Below are positions 35,371-47,314 of a DNA stretch of 64,000 bases, one piece after another (the stretch's first letter is position 1; the number at the start of each line of letters is the position of its first letter). Made by a program: the position numbers and the translations under genes. Location: the NCBI GenBank assembly GCA_932294295.1, contig OW028576.1, forward strand, positions 22,203,227 to 22,267,226, written 5' to 3'. The stretch comes from Alitta virens. Its lineage: Eukaryota; Annelida; Polychaeta; Phyllodocida; Nereididae. The notes below the pieces were generated by a model. That model did no database searches and was not told the DNA's origin. It was given only the letters and a program-made list of their open reading frames with translations.

Positions 35371-36476
35371 TTGTCGTTATTTTCAGAGATTTGAAAATAT
35401 TTTGCCGCCATTGCTTGTAGAGAAAATAATGCTCCAAGCACGCCCTCATTTGCCACCAAAGTCACCTAAACATTGTATACCATACGTAGCACTAACCTGA
35501 ACCTCTGTTTCTCGTGCACTTTCATCGCCAATTTATGCAATATTCAACAATTTTCAAACTTGATCACGATCAATTGTCTTCCCGGAAATCGGGTCAGTGT
35601 AAGATGCGGACCAGCGGGAAACCAATCTAAAATGCGGGGCGGGATAGCGGGTAGACGCGAATAGGCATTTTACTGTATCTCACGTTTTCCCATCCATAAT
35701 AAAATAACTGTTTAATTATAAATTATACATATGGCTATTGCAAACTGATTTATGAATTGATTGAATAAATTAATGTAATTACATAAATGTGCATACACAA
35801 TAAGAAATATATAGTGCTAGACAAAGGGAGGATGATAATATATTATGCATATTTTACTGAATCAAAATTGCAATTGGATACTTATAATTGAATTGATTTC
35901 ATTTTGTGGGTATGTTAACATAAAATTGAGTTGGGATACTTCAGAGGGACTGGCTGAATAGCAGCCGAGATAGGTCTCCTTTGACTTGGTATAAACTGCC
36001 TAATATTATAATATAATAAAGCAATTAATAATATGGCCTAATTTTGAATTGGTCTAAAATCACTGATTTTTTTTTAACTCAGTGCAGTTGGATTTCATAT
36101 TAATTAAAAAAGCACAGTATTTTTTGTGTCATTCTGCTCACATTTTGTACTTATCTTTTGTTAAAGCAAATAAATTATTATAAATGTATTGCACAGTCAG
36201 CAGAAATTTGACGTTGGTAGTTCTGCAAACACTAATTTATTTATAAGGGGTACTGACTCGGCCAATGTCCTTGGCACGTTATCTTTGGATTTTAAACCAG
36301 GTAAAGTTTTTTTTTTTTAAATAGTCTTCTAATCATAGATGAACCTGAAATTGCTGGAAGGTATGCTATACATTGCAAATCTACTGCTATTTCACTGAAA
36401 TTCACTTATTTCAAAGGTCTCAGTGGTGTTAACAAAAAAGAGATCATTGACTCCATTTTTCCAAGTCAACAACTAG
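35371..36476. other. No recognisable gene; short GC-rich patch
   Basis: A patch at 35580-35670 contains several CGGG/GCGGG motifs unlike its AT-rich surroundings, possibly a remnant of a GC-rich element. Nothing coding was recognised. Confidence 0.4.
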
Positions 36477-36690
36477 TCAACCGGAAACGAGAGCAATATC
36501 CACTGTCTCTGGCTGTTGGGCGCGGACGCTGAGCCAGTCATTGTGATTAAGACACAATGGTCTCATAGCTGTCGACATCCTGCACAAGGCTCCGAGAAAG
36601 CATTCTTTCCTGTCTCTACCAATTGTATTTTGTTGCCTAGCAACTGAAGGACACTTCTTCACGTGGTATGCTCTGATGACTTCCGGTTTA
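36477..36690 (-). promoter_or_regulatory. Promoter-like patch with X-box, E-box and ETS-type sites
   Basis: GTTGCCTAGCAAC at 36632-36644 is a perfect palindromic RFX X-box. CACGTG lies at 36660-36665, ACTTCCGG (ETS-type) at 36679-36686 and CCGGAA at 36481-36486. On the minus strand a frame starting ATGTCGACAGC follows downstream of the X-box for 33 codons, which could be a first exon but shows no known domain. RFX sites near starts are typical of ciliary genes. The CCGGAA motifs at both ends are inverted, so a small mobile element is an alternative. Confidence 0.35.
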
Positions 36691-37012
36691 AAGGAGGGGG
36701 GGGGGATTCCTTGTCAACTTTTATGAAGAGGATTCTATGAAATTACGAGATGAACTGAAGGGGTTTTCATTAAGTGGGTGAGAATGCGTCACTACAGTGG
36801 AACCTGGCCATTATCATTCCAAATCTGGCCAACTACAAACCGATATCACTGTCGTCAGGCTATGACACCGATTGTGCATAATGTGTTATCGGCCCTATAG
36901 AAGCAAAGCGTAATAGCAAATGCATTCGTTTCTGCCTTTTTTTTTTTTTTTTAGCATACTTCCCTGAACTCAGACTATATGACACTGACACCAAGTCAAT
37001 AATAAATAAAAT

Positions 37013-37195
37013 ATCTCTCTCCATCTATTTATCTATCTATCCATCTATCTATCTATCTATCTATCCATCCATCCACCTATCCACCTATCCATCCATCCAT
37101 CCATCTATCTATCTATCTATCTATCTATCTATTTATCTATTTATCTATCTTTCTATCTATCTATCTATTTATCTATCTATCTATGTATCTATCTT
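37013..37195 (+). repeat. TATC/CATC microsatellite
   Basis: Long run of TATC units with interspersed CATC. Confidence 0.95.
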
Positions 37196-38479
37196 GTAAG
37201 ACAGTGTAGGGACTGACACCCAGTGTCTGAAATAAAAACAAACGTGCTAGCAACTTGGTCACACCACTGAATGCAGAATCATAACACTAGCTCACTATTG
37301 AGATCTCCTCACTACTAAGACCATATACACTGTGTTTTCATATTATTCTACCTCACTAATGGAAACACCTCACTATTGATAAAGAACGCCAAGCAAATAC
37401 GTATATATATAGAAAAATATAGATAAATTATAGTAAATCATACTGTATTAGTATTCATTGCTAAGCTAACAAATGCATTGGCCAATATTCCAGGAAACAT
37501 TTAAAACGTGGAAAAACTGGAAAACTAGAAAAAGGAAAATGCTCCATATTAGAGCACACTGGATAGGGGGCCATATTGCATTGTAAAGTGTTGTTAAATA
37601 CCAAGATAAGATAAAATGATTTTATTGCCTTGTTCTTATCATTGTGGAAATTCATTTATGTTCTGGCTCTTTGGAAAATCTCTGCAGTTTCCCTTTTATC
37701 AACAACAGCCATAATTCTGTGCTCAGTTATAAGGGAATATTATGTTCAATATTTCTTATCATCTGTTAATTATGTAATGTAATGTTATTATTCAACAAGG
37801 CATTTATTATAATTAGCGAAGAGGGAAGTGAATTTCTTAATCATTTTTGATGATAATATTTTTTGTTGTCTATTTTCATTCATATTCCTGATAAAATACC
37901 AATCAGTTTGCGTGATGTCAGCCGTTCATGTTGGATTGTCTTGACTGTCTCTTAAACTGAATATTTTAGACTGACACAAATGAGATTCAAACCCAGGACT
38001 TTCAAGCAAAAAAAACTATTTCAATGTCATACAAGCATGTTGTTATGGAATACACCAGATACATATTGTATGAAGTTGACCCTGATATCAGAAAACAAAT
38101 AATTAAAATACATATTGTTTTTTTATGAAAATAGTATTGCAAATCTTAGTAGTTACAAATTACAGTGTGGAATGTCTTAATAGAAAGGTGGTCTAGAGGC
38201 GAAGGTGCAGTTCCCCATGTGTAATACTTTGCAGTATATATGGTAAATGTCGAAAGCAACATGTAATCACATGTGGCGTTCTTATAAATCTTGTTGCTAG
38301 GACACATATAATATGTTCTTTACAAATGTGTCTGATGCCATATGATTAAAGACACACTAAGATATTACGATATGGACCTAATAAGGTCATTGGTTCCAGG
38401 ATATTTGTATCTAGATAATTCCGTGAGTGTTAATGTATATAGGGGTAGGAATATATGAGTGGCATTGCCCATGTATCAT
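37196..38479. other. No recognisable gene
   Basis: AT-rich sequence; short frames only. Confidence 0.45.
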
Positions 38480-38590
38480 GTCAAATTGGGCCGATGTTGG
38501 CCAGGTGACAAGGCCGTTTGGTTAACCTCGGACCAATGTGGGCCACGTGATGTCAAATGGCCTGATGTTGGCCCAATTTGGAATGTATCT
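38480..38590. repeat. MITE-like repeat, TTGGCC-rich, imperfectly palindromic
   Basis: CAAATTGGGCCGATGTTGGCC at the left is mirrored by GGCCTGATGTTGGCCCAATTTGGAAT at the right. Motif content matches the unit at 38757-38882, so these are diverged relatives. Confidence 0.55.
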
Positions 38591-38756
38591 AGTAGCTTAG
38601 TAGTTACACTGTTATTAAGAACTTAATTATTGAAGTGGTCTTTCAGGATGATCTTAATTTGGAAAATTTCTACCGGTAATATTGTAGTCATATTTTCAAA
38701 TCCAACAAAATGTTCTTAAAACAAGGTCGCCATAATATTAAGTGGTCATGATTGAG

Positions 38757-38882
38757 GCACCCCCCGATAGCATTCCAAATGGGGCAACATCGTTTCTATA
38801 TTGGCCACCATCAGAGCAACATTGTACCAACATCGCCAACATGGAGCCTATGTTGTCTCGATTTGGAATGCTATCTGGGGTC
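38757..38882. repeat. Palindromic MITE, about 126 bp
   Basis: The terminal block CCCCGATAGCATTCCAAAT is matched in reverse by ATTTGGAATGCTATCTGGGG. A diverged third relative lies at 39360-39480, ending AATTTGAAATGCTACCCAGGG. The plus-strand frame across it is incidental. Confidence 0.75.
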
Positions 38883-39069
38883 CATCTGGGTTTTTCACAT
38901 AAATCTTGAAGGTTTTAACATGCTTTTTATGAACCAGGAGTGATGTGAAGAACAATGGCAAAATATTTGAGGAACACATTGCACATGACTTCTACTCAGT
39001 AAAACATGGTGAAAGAATCACTATGGTCGTTCTTACTGAAGTGTTAGATGAATATTGTATTGTAGCATG

Positions 39070-39325
39070 GTCATCTGGATGGTGGTAAGACACTCACCTG
39101 TTGCTCTGAAGGGCCCTGGTTAAATTCCGGGTGTGGGCACCCTTCATGAGCAACATCTCAGCTGGATTTTGTTCGGATGAGACATTAAATTGGCATTCCC
39201 TTGCACTCGGTGTGTATGCTGAGGCAAGTAAAAGATTCCACCTCTTACCTCATTGATCAACCCTTGCGAGTGGCAAGAACTTGCCTTTAAGGGCTGCAAT
39301 TTCCATATCTATCTATCTATCTATC
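39070..39325 (+). repeat. tRNA-derived SINE family 1, copy with TATC tail
   Basis: Contains a tRNA-like head (GTAAGACACTCACC, GGTTAAATTCCGGG), the body with CATCTCAGCTGGATTTTG and GCACTCGGTGTGTATGCTGA, and a short TATC tail at 39306-39325. A partial copy lies at 39467-39640. Confidence 0.75.
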
Positions 39326-39765
39326 ATCACAATCTGTTTGTACAAAAAGACCCAACATGCCATATGGGATCAACACTGGTGCAATGTCGACATGTATAAT
39401 ATGCTGTTGTCCCAACCGTGGCCAATATTGAAACGTTGCTGTGCCAATTTGAAATGCTACCCAGGGACCTACATCTCAGCTGGATGTTGGTGGCATGAGA
39501 CATTGAATTGGCGGTGCCTTGTACTCGGTGTCAAGTAGAATACCTCACCAAGGAGGTAGAAGTGGAATGTAGCTTGGAATATGTCGTGAAATCTCAATCT
39601 TGGAATCTCATCATTACATCTGCTTCCTGATCTTCAGACCTGAATTAACCCAGTGAAGATTTATCCTAATATAATGTTGCCAAAGTAGCAGCGTAGTAAT
39701 AGGAGTAGTAGGGGTAGTCCTGATATCTTGTATTATTTATCTGTTTGCCTTTTGTTATATATCAG

Positions 39766-39975
39766 GGCCAAAATGAAAAAATTAGGAAAAAAAATGATTT
39801 CACTGATGTGTCTGCAATCTTGAACGGTTTTCTAGATGCCATAAAAGATATTGCTTTTAGACTACCAGCTTATCTGTCTGATGCACAGAAATCAACATTT
39901 GGAGAGCCCTTTCTTATTGTCACACTTAATTATCCCTACTCTGAATTTCTCAATTGTTTTATTTTGCATTTGTGA
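39766..39975 (+). CDS. Candidate exon of an unrecognised gene
   Basis: A pyrimidine-rich tract ends in ATATATCAG at 39765, a good acceptor, and the frame after it is open for 69 codons to a stop at 39975: it begins GQNEKIRKKNDF, then SAILNGFLDAIKDIAFRLP, then DAQKSTFGEPF. The amphipathic, low-repeat composition looks protein-like, unlike other frames nearby. There is no clear donor, so it would be a last exon or a relic. I do not recognise the family. Confidence 0.25.
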   Translation, partial: GQNEKIRKKNDFTDVSAILNGFLDAIKDIAFRLPAYLSDAQKSTFGEPFLIVTLNYPYSEFLNCFILHL

Positions 39976-40003
39976 TCTAATGAAGTATGCAATAGCCTAA
40001 TTA

Positions 40004-41460
40004 GGTTTCACCTATTACCATAGGTGAAGACACTTGTTTTTGATAAGATTCTTATTATTATTCCTGGAAAAATCTCTTAGTAAAATTCCACAAAAAGTCA
40101 TGGGGAAGGCCTGGATGACCTTGTCACATTGACCCACTTTCATTGACCTTGACCTATTTTTCAAGGTCACAGAGCTGTTTAAATTTGAAATTTAAAAAAT
40201 TTCAAATTTAAATAGCTCAAGTAATAATGATGTTATTGTCAATACTTTCATATCCGAGGTTATACATTAGTTCTGAAGACATTTGACCCAATTTTTGAAA
40301 AGTAGGTCAAGTTTCAGGTCAACAGATTCTCTACTTTGCTACTAAATACGTCGGGACAGTTTTGAGAAAACCAGGAGACATAGAGCTTCAGTTATGGTGC
40401 CAAAAGTTGCGCAATAATCATAGCCAGGTCTGAAAGGAGTATTGCGGGAATTGTCAATTGAAACCGGTTTATGAAATACGGAATTTTAAGTTTTTTTAAT
40501 TCACCAAAAATGGGTGATATGTGGTATTTCACCATGAAATATTGGTTTTATCTGATGACTTGCTATAGTAAACTTCCCCAAACATGTACCCAATACACCC
40601 CCAAATCAACTTAAAATTTAAATTTGACTTTGGCGGTCATTTGTGTGAAGAAAGGGCTATTTTCAAAAAATCTCAAAAATACCTTAGGAATGAGCTTGTG
40701 ACCTTGCATATTTTCTAATGGAAGGTTTTGATCTCTATTATATGCATATATAATCATTTTTGACTCAACACCTTTTGTAAATTTTTGAAAAATTCATAAA
40801 TATGGACAACCAAATTTCAAGTAACAAAAGGATGAAAATATCCTCAATATTTACTTTACACAAAAGGCATGGTTGAGCCTACACAATTCACATGTGAGCT
40901 TTCAGAATCTGCTATCAATTTTTACCTTTAACCTATATATCAAGGTCAAATTCAAGGTCATCATACTCATGAAAGTGAAATTTTGTTTGTTAATTAATAT
41001 CATGTACTAGAAAGAATGCTTCGACTCACACAGGCATGGGTTATCACTCTATACTAGTCCTACAGACACATGAAAATAGGTCACAAGGTCAATTGGCCAA
41101 GGTCACAGGTCATAAAAGCTGAACATCAATCACTCCTTAGTCTGGTCCTAATTAAGTTACGGAGATGAGACATGGATATTCAGAAAGCCTATTCTTAGCG
41201 CTTTCCAATAATATTGTAGGCCATTCAATTAAAAAGTTCGCCCTACCTTGGAATTTCATGTTTTTCAAAGTACAAGAAAGTTGCCAATGACCATTGATTA
41301 ATACCTCTATTCTGTGAGATTTGGAAGATGTTAGCATGAATGTTATCTAATCACGTCAGACACAGCTGCCTCATGACATGTTTACAGGTCATCCTTATGG
41401 CTAGGGTTGGGATTATGGCTAAGGTTAGTGCATCATCCCACCTGTACAATAGGTGAAGCC
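40004..41460. mobile_element. Non-autonomous inverted-repeat element, 1.46 kb, rich in AAGGTCA half-sites
   Basis: The left end GGTTTCACCTATTACCATAG and the reverse of the right end, GGCTTCACCTATTGTACAGG, form about 22 bp terminal repeats, each flanked by TA. The interior carries numerous extended half-sites TCAAGGTCA / TGACCTTGA (around 40131-40175, 40940-40960, 41085-41120) and an almost perfect hairpin at about 40172-40219 made of GAGCTGTTTAAATTTGAAAT and its complement. No open frame suggests a transposase. Confidence 0.65.
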
Positions 41461-41462
41461 TA

Positions 41463-42110
41463 GTAACTGTTTTACAGTTACAGATATCTAGTTAATGTTT
41501 CATTTCAATCTTGACACTGATCGAATTGCCTATTTAATTCATATTGTTGTCTTTTTTTCTCTCTTTAAGTAAAATCATATTCCAAGCGAATTTATCAAAT
41601 GCAAAGATGCTTACTCAGTGCAAGGTTCTGTGACTAAATGCATCTCTAAATCATGTCTCAATAATAGTTATAATTTTTATTGCTACTGATAATAATTCAA
41701 ATTATACAGAATCTGTACAAGATCGACTTTATAATTATGTTTTCAAATTTATTTTGACTTTTGAATTCAGTTTTTCCAATAAATATCATCAAATTCTGAC
41801 GGGAAATTGTTATATTAAAAACCTCATTTTTGTTGCCTACACAAATTGGGATTGCTCATTGCAATTCAATGAATTATGAATGAATACGAAGTCACTCATC
41901 AAAAGGAAATTAAAAATTGTTCCACTTGTTTTTTTAAATTAATTAATGAGATAAGAAAAAGAAGAAGAAGAAACATACTGGCGCTACAGGCTTAAATCAA
42001 TTCAACATTGCAAGAAAAGAACGAAAATCAGGCACATTTTATTTATTTATGTATTTCTATTTTATGTATTAGTTACTTAGAATGGTCAGGCCCTCTAAGG
42101 TGAGTAGTTG
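41463..42110. other. No recognisable gene
   Basis: AT-rich; nothing found. An AGAT-type microsatellite follows at 42115-42190. Confidence 0.45.
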
Positions 42111-43297
42111 CAACTAGATAAATAGATAGACATACAGACAGATAGATAGATGGTTAGATGGTTGGATAGACACAGACAGATAGATATTTCAAATCTACAC
42201 GATCCAGGTCATTCTCTTGGTTTTAGGTCTCATCAGGCCTGATTTTGCAACAAAGGCTCAGGAAAGGTAACTGACTTAAGCCCTGTTAAGCTCTGGTATG
42301 CCCAATCAGGGATTCCTGTACACTGGCTGAGTAAATTACCGATCCAATTTGATTGTCTTGGTATATCACTCAAGTTTCAGTGTCCTCGATCCAGACCTGT
42401 TCGAGAGAATATATCCATTCTGACTTTTGTGCCACTAACTCAAGGTTGAAAGCCCTTCCTGCACTGCTTTTGAGCCATATTTCAGTCCCTGTCTCATAAC
42501 TATATGACCTGCACTCTTGACTGAAAAAAGATTTGACAAAATATCTGAATCTTTGTAGGAACATCGGAAAAATTGCATGAGTCTTTTTTTCAGGGTCCAT
42601 ACTTATGCGTTCAGCTACAGCTCAATGATCGCTGCACTTGAAATTCTTGGGCCTCCTCAAGGCAAGGGTGGTAACAGTGTGGGTAAAGACCTTGAACCCC
42701 AGTGGCCAACACATGGCTCGGCACAAAACACCCTAGTTATGCCTGTGTAGCTATCCCTTACATTCTTATTGAAAATCATATTTCAGGTTTACATTGTTTA
42801 CAGCACAACAATGCATACATATTTCATAATTTTGGCATTTATCCTATTATCTGGTTTACTAATGAATGATAGGCAGCATTTGGTTTCTATGATGGATGGG
42901 ACAAGTACACAACTCCACCCTGGGTGGAACGACTCGCATCAAATTACCATTTATATGCAACATTTACTTATGATTTTGCTCAGAGCAAGTTTTTTTGTCA
43001 CTTTCTGATAATTCAAACAGATCTGTGTCATTTCATGACAAAATTATTCAGATATCCAGACATATTTCCCCGGCCAAGATCAATAAAAGTCCAAAAAAAG
43101 GGCAGTAATGCAGTTATGTGTATATTCATTTATGCATAATATAGAGACATCTGCGCTTTTGGATAAATATGAATTTGCATTCGGTTTTATTACTCAGAAC
43201 CTTCTGTAAACCATACAAGAATAGTCCAGCAGGAAAAAAGTATCCAGACTATATCTATCACATTTCCAGGTTACTGGGTGCATTGGAACCAAAAAAT

Positions 43298-43480
43298 GGA
43301 ACATAGTCTAGCAGATAAAGTGTTTGTCTTCTAATCGTTTGCAGGTTCCATGAAGGAACTGAGCAGATTCTTTGTAAGACTTCTCTCCACAAAACTGTAA
43401 ATGGGGAGCTGGTTATGGAGCGCTTAGCCCCTGCAGTTAATTCTGTCTAATGGGTTATATAGGGAGTTGAGAAAGACTCA
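43298..43480 (+). repeat. tRNA-derived SINE family 2, second copy
   Basis: The A-box-like TAGTCTAGCAGATAAAGTG, GCAGGTTCCATGAAGGAACT and AAATGGGGAGCTGGTTATGG match the copy at 21455-21640. Confidence 0.65.
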
Positions 43481-43499
43481 TGCTTGATGAAAGTTATCC

Positions 43500-45180
43500 T
43501 AAAACTCTGCACCATTATGATACCTGCATACTGAAATACCAATATCTATAATTTCTACCTAAGGTAATTTCAAAATTAAGGAATTTGTCTAAACGTATTA
43601 AATTTTGATAAATGAAACATATTTATATGATTTAAGGGGCGTTCACACTGTCACGAGTGGGGATGGCAAGTGAGCACAGTTGACAAAATTGTTTTACCTC
43701 TGCTTATCTTTGTCCATACGTGATTCACTCGCCGAGAAATTTACATGGTATTCTGTAGAATGCTACTGGTTCCTCTGGAACACTCATATCCGTGGAGAGG
43801 GCAAAAGTTCGCTTGTACAGCTCACGGAACGCTTGGGAAACCCTCTTAAAACATTCACTAGAGCAAGATGTCTACATGAAATTGTGAACAAAATCATCCG
43901 AGTGAATAAATGTTGCTAAAAGCTTTAATAGAATAAAGGAAAATGCTTAAAATTGTTATTTGAATGTAAAGAATGGTGTTTATTTATTTGAGGAAAAAAA
44001 TTTAACAATTTAGGTGACCTGTATTTCTTCTGAAGTGTATATATGTAGATTATACAATATCTATTGGACTAACTGCTGGCATGATCACATTTGGCAGTCA
44101 TGTACCTTTTTACTAGCTCATATTTAGTCTAATAAGTGAGCTAGTCCTAATAGTGAAGTATTCTTAAGACAGGGGTCCGATATTGTTGATAGGTTCATAC
44201 AACATTTGACAGCACGCGACGTTTTGAATAAGTTTTGAATATGAAATGTAAGCAAATGTAAATATTTTGTACCACAGCTGCTACTGTCTTTAAACAAAAT
44301 ATTGATTCATAACAAGACATGAAAAGCTGATTAGTAAGTTATTGTAACACTGCTTTACATAAATTAATAAAGATTTGTGATACATATAAATTTAATAATT
44401 TACCTGGACATTAAGACCACTAAATTTGGCATAGTATATATTGTCTATTGTCACCTGGAAAGTACCTCATATCAAAGACAACCTAACCATTAATGGTCTT
44501 AACGGCAGGTTACATTGTATGGTTATCTAGATTTATGCACAAACTGCAGCAATTGGGTACCACTGCCCAGTATTATGTCGATGTGTAAAAAATTATGCAA
44601 ATATTATGAAAGAATATATGATTTCGAAAAACAGAATACTCTATTATGCTTTAATAGTAAACAAATTCTGACAGAATAAACAGTACACGTCTTAATTCTT
44701 TCCACACAATATTATTTAGTTATTTGCACATTGATGTATTTTTTTGGTATATATATTAAAGCAAGATAATGTGTTGATCTTTCTTTCACAGTCTTGTCAA
44801 CCTAATTGACATAACTGACATCCATCAGTCAACTTTTGGAAGAAGAGTTAACCTTTTGAATCTTCTCAAATCAGTTGACAATCTCAAATTACCATTGTAA
44901 TTCTGTCGTTGACACTTTTACACAAATGTTAACTGGATGACATTATTTTGCCACCCTCGTAGACAGTGTGAGGTTACCAGAATATGACATTTGATTTCAG
45001 AACTTGAAAGTTCATTCCACAACCAGATTGCTAATTTGCCAAGCAGTTGTCTGAATATTAGGATTTGACACCAGGAAATCAGAAGTTCATAAAATAGACT
45101 TAATTGATTTTGGGATCTACTTTTTGATAAATATTAAGTTTAGTCTCATAATTATATATAAAGGCATACAGGCGAACCAT
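43500..45180. other. No firmly recognisable gene
   Basis: 43640-43920 begins GGGGCGTTCACACTGTCACG, like a DNA-transposon tip, but no partner end was found. 44114-44149 is a small inverted repeat around ACTAGCTCA/TGAGCTAGT, and 44400-44510 is bounded by TTAAGACCACTAAAT and ATTAATGGTCTTAA. 45184-45310 is a partial SINE family 1 body. Confidence 0.4.
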
Positions 45181-45399
45181 TGTCTCTTCATAAGCTACAT
45201 CCCAGTAAAATTGGAGGTGCCTTGTACTCGGTAACTATGCTGATGCAAGTAAAAGCCCCCCACACTCATGGGGTAAATGTGTAACATGGTGTGGACTTCA
45301 AGTGTGGCTAATATAAGCCTGGAAAGGAATAAGGCCCTACTGATGTGTTAAGTAGGTTTGCTACGCCTAGGGGGGCCTAGATATAGCCTGTTGAGAAGG

Positions 45400-46620
45400 T
45401 GCGGGTGGAAAAACTAGCCGTGTGGTCACCAAATCAGATATCAGCATACCAGCTCGGCATGTATCTTCCATAAGCGTTAACCTATTACAATGGGGTGACT
45501 CAAAAGGGCATGATCTCGTTTTGGAACCCTTGCCTCATATTTGCCAAGAATGGCAAGTGATGATGCCGAGGGGACTACAAACGATGCCCTAATAGGCATG
45601 TGTGGATAGCCAATCCTACCGAAAAGCAGATTAACCTACCCCGAGGTAAACTCATAGGTGAGCTTAACGTGGTCCATGTCCTGTCGAGCTCTGGTGTCGA
45701 GCATATAAAGACAGTAGGTGAGGTAACTCGAGCGGAAACTGAGGGCACAGCTAGAGCAAACAGACAGCCTTAATGCTACAGAGACCGCTGGTCCTTAAGC
45801 AATACGAGCACTGCTTCGAAGGGGGTCGATATGGCTTGTGTGGTACAAATCACTTCACATGCCCTTTGGTGTAATGGGGCTGGTGCTAGGGGGGATGGAC
45901 CCTTCCACGTGCTTGTGCTATATGGACGACATCGTGGTGAGGGGCACCTTATTCCACCAGTGCCTAACTCACCTATTTCAGGTATTTGGTCGCATTAGTG
46001 AAGCCAGCTTATGGTTGAAACTTAGTAAGAGCGAGTTGTTAAGGAGGGAAGTATCCTTTTTAGGTCACAGTGTGCCAGACTGGGGTAAAACTGGATCCTT
46101 AGAAAATCGAGGTTGTCCGCAACTGGCCTGAACCGCGTATGGTACAGGAAGTCTGCTGTTTCGTGGGCTTTGCTTTATATTATAGAAAATATGTGCAGAA
46201 CTTCACAGACCTGGCAGCGCCTGTCCATGCACTAACTTCTCATAAGGCAGTATTCCAGTGGAATGAAAGGTGTCGACTGGCCTTTAGAGACCTAATTGAG
46301 GCTCTTACAACTGCCCCTGTGCTAGCTCTCCCTCAAGAGGGCTGTCCAATTGTTCTGGACAACCAACGCCTCGGAACCTGCCATTGGGGGAGTTTTGTCT
46401 GAAGTTTTAGACGGTGAGGAACGTGTTTGGCTACACTTCCCAGTGTCTATCGTCCTCTCAACACAACTATTGTACCACCTACAAAGAGCTGTCGTGGTCA
46501 GAATGGCAAAGATTTGACCAATACAAGATTCGGTGCACCTCCGCACGGATCACAGAGCTCTAGTGTGGTTGCAAAATTTTAAGGATGCGGAGGGAATGCT
46601 CGTCTGTTGGCTGGCTTCCC
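45400..46620 (+). pseudogene. Ty3/Gypsy retrotransposon A, left half (protease-RT-RNase H), degenerate
   Basis: Around 45620-45700 a frame reads INLPRGKLIGELNVVHVL, typical of the region between protease and reverse transcriptase. The RT palm motif YMDD lies at 45919-45930, followed by the fingers-thumb region (HLFQVFGRISEASLWLKLSK) and FLGHSV. A frame change near 46130 leads to CFVGFALYYRKYVQNFTDLA and FQWNERCRLAFRDLI, the RT-to-RNase H transition of Gypsy elements. RNase H then degrades over frames until 46620, where the Harbinger element is inserted. Stops and frameshifts show it is inactive. No 5' LTR or gag was found, so it is 5'-truncated. Confidence 0.85.
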
Positions 46621-46859
46621 TAAAGCCACTGTCACACGGGCCGGTTGTGCCGTAGTGAACCCGTAGTATTAAGTAATAGTTGCTGAAATCACTACCCGGC
46701 TCCAAGCCGGCGGCCCCAATACGGCCACCCGTGGATACCCGTGGATACCCGTCAAGCACCCGTGGGACCCTTGGCCAAGCCGCGAAACCCGGCCCCGGTA
46801 GCCGGTTGTGCCATGCTTGCATGGCACAACCGTAGAAATCTCACGGGTGAAAAAAAATA

Positions 46860-47105
46860 AAAAATACCCGTGGAAGCCGGCGGGTGACCCGTGGAAGCCG
46901 GCGGGTGACCCGTAGAAGCCGGCGGGTGACCCGTAGAAGCCGGCGGGCGACCCGTAGAACCCGCGAATTAACCGTCCCTAATTTCACCCTTTGGTATAGC
47001 CGGCGGCTTGTTGAGGGGTTCTACGGTTAACCCGCCGGCTTTGACGGTTAACCCGGCGGCTTTGACGGTTAGCCCGGCGGCTTCCACGGTTAACCCGCCG
47101 GCTTG
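46860..47105. repeat. Left subterminal tandem repeats of the Harbinger element
   Basis: Four direct units of CCCGTAGAAGCCGGCGGGTGA type (46865-46960), followed by inverted units of GGCTTTGACGGTTAACCCGG type (47025-47105). The same motif is clustered near the right end (51115-51270) and, diverged, in the non-autonomous copies. These are likely binding sites for the element's own DNA-binding proteins (inference). Confidence 0.85.
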
Positions 47106-47217
47106 CCTAGCAAGCAATCGTGTTTGCCCAGTGTCATCCTGTGTGGATCCAATGCGACGCAATGACGCAATGAGCTGGGTTTATTATGTAATCACAGCGG
47201 GGTACGTTATCCAGGCA

Positions 47218-47227
47218 GTATATAAAG
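47218..47227 (+). promoter_or_regulatory. TATA box of the Harbinger DNA-binding gene
   Basis: GTATATAAAG, 88 bases before the ATG at 47315. Confidence 0.7.
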
Positions 47228-47314
47228 ATTGACCAGTGGCTATCAGATCATTCAGCATCTTGCTACCAAATTGAGAAGACAAAGAATACACTGCTCCAGA
47301 AAATATTTTTTATC

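Noticed and set aside
43680..43919. Plus-strand frame and a minus-strand stretch resembling a receptor C-terminal tail
   Set aside because: The resemblance is a few residues only, and the segment begins like a transposon tip; not enough to call a gene.
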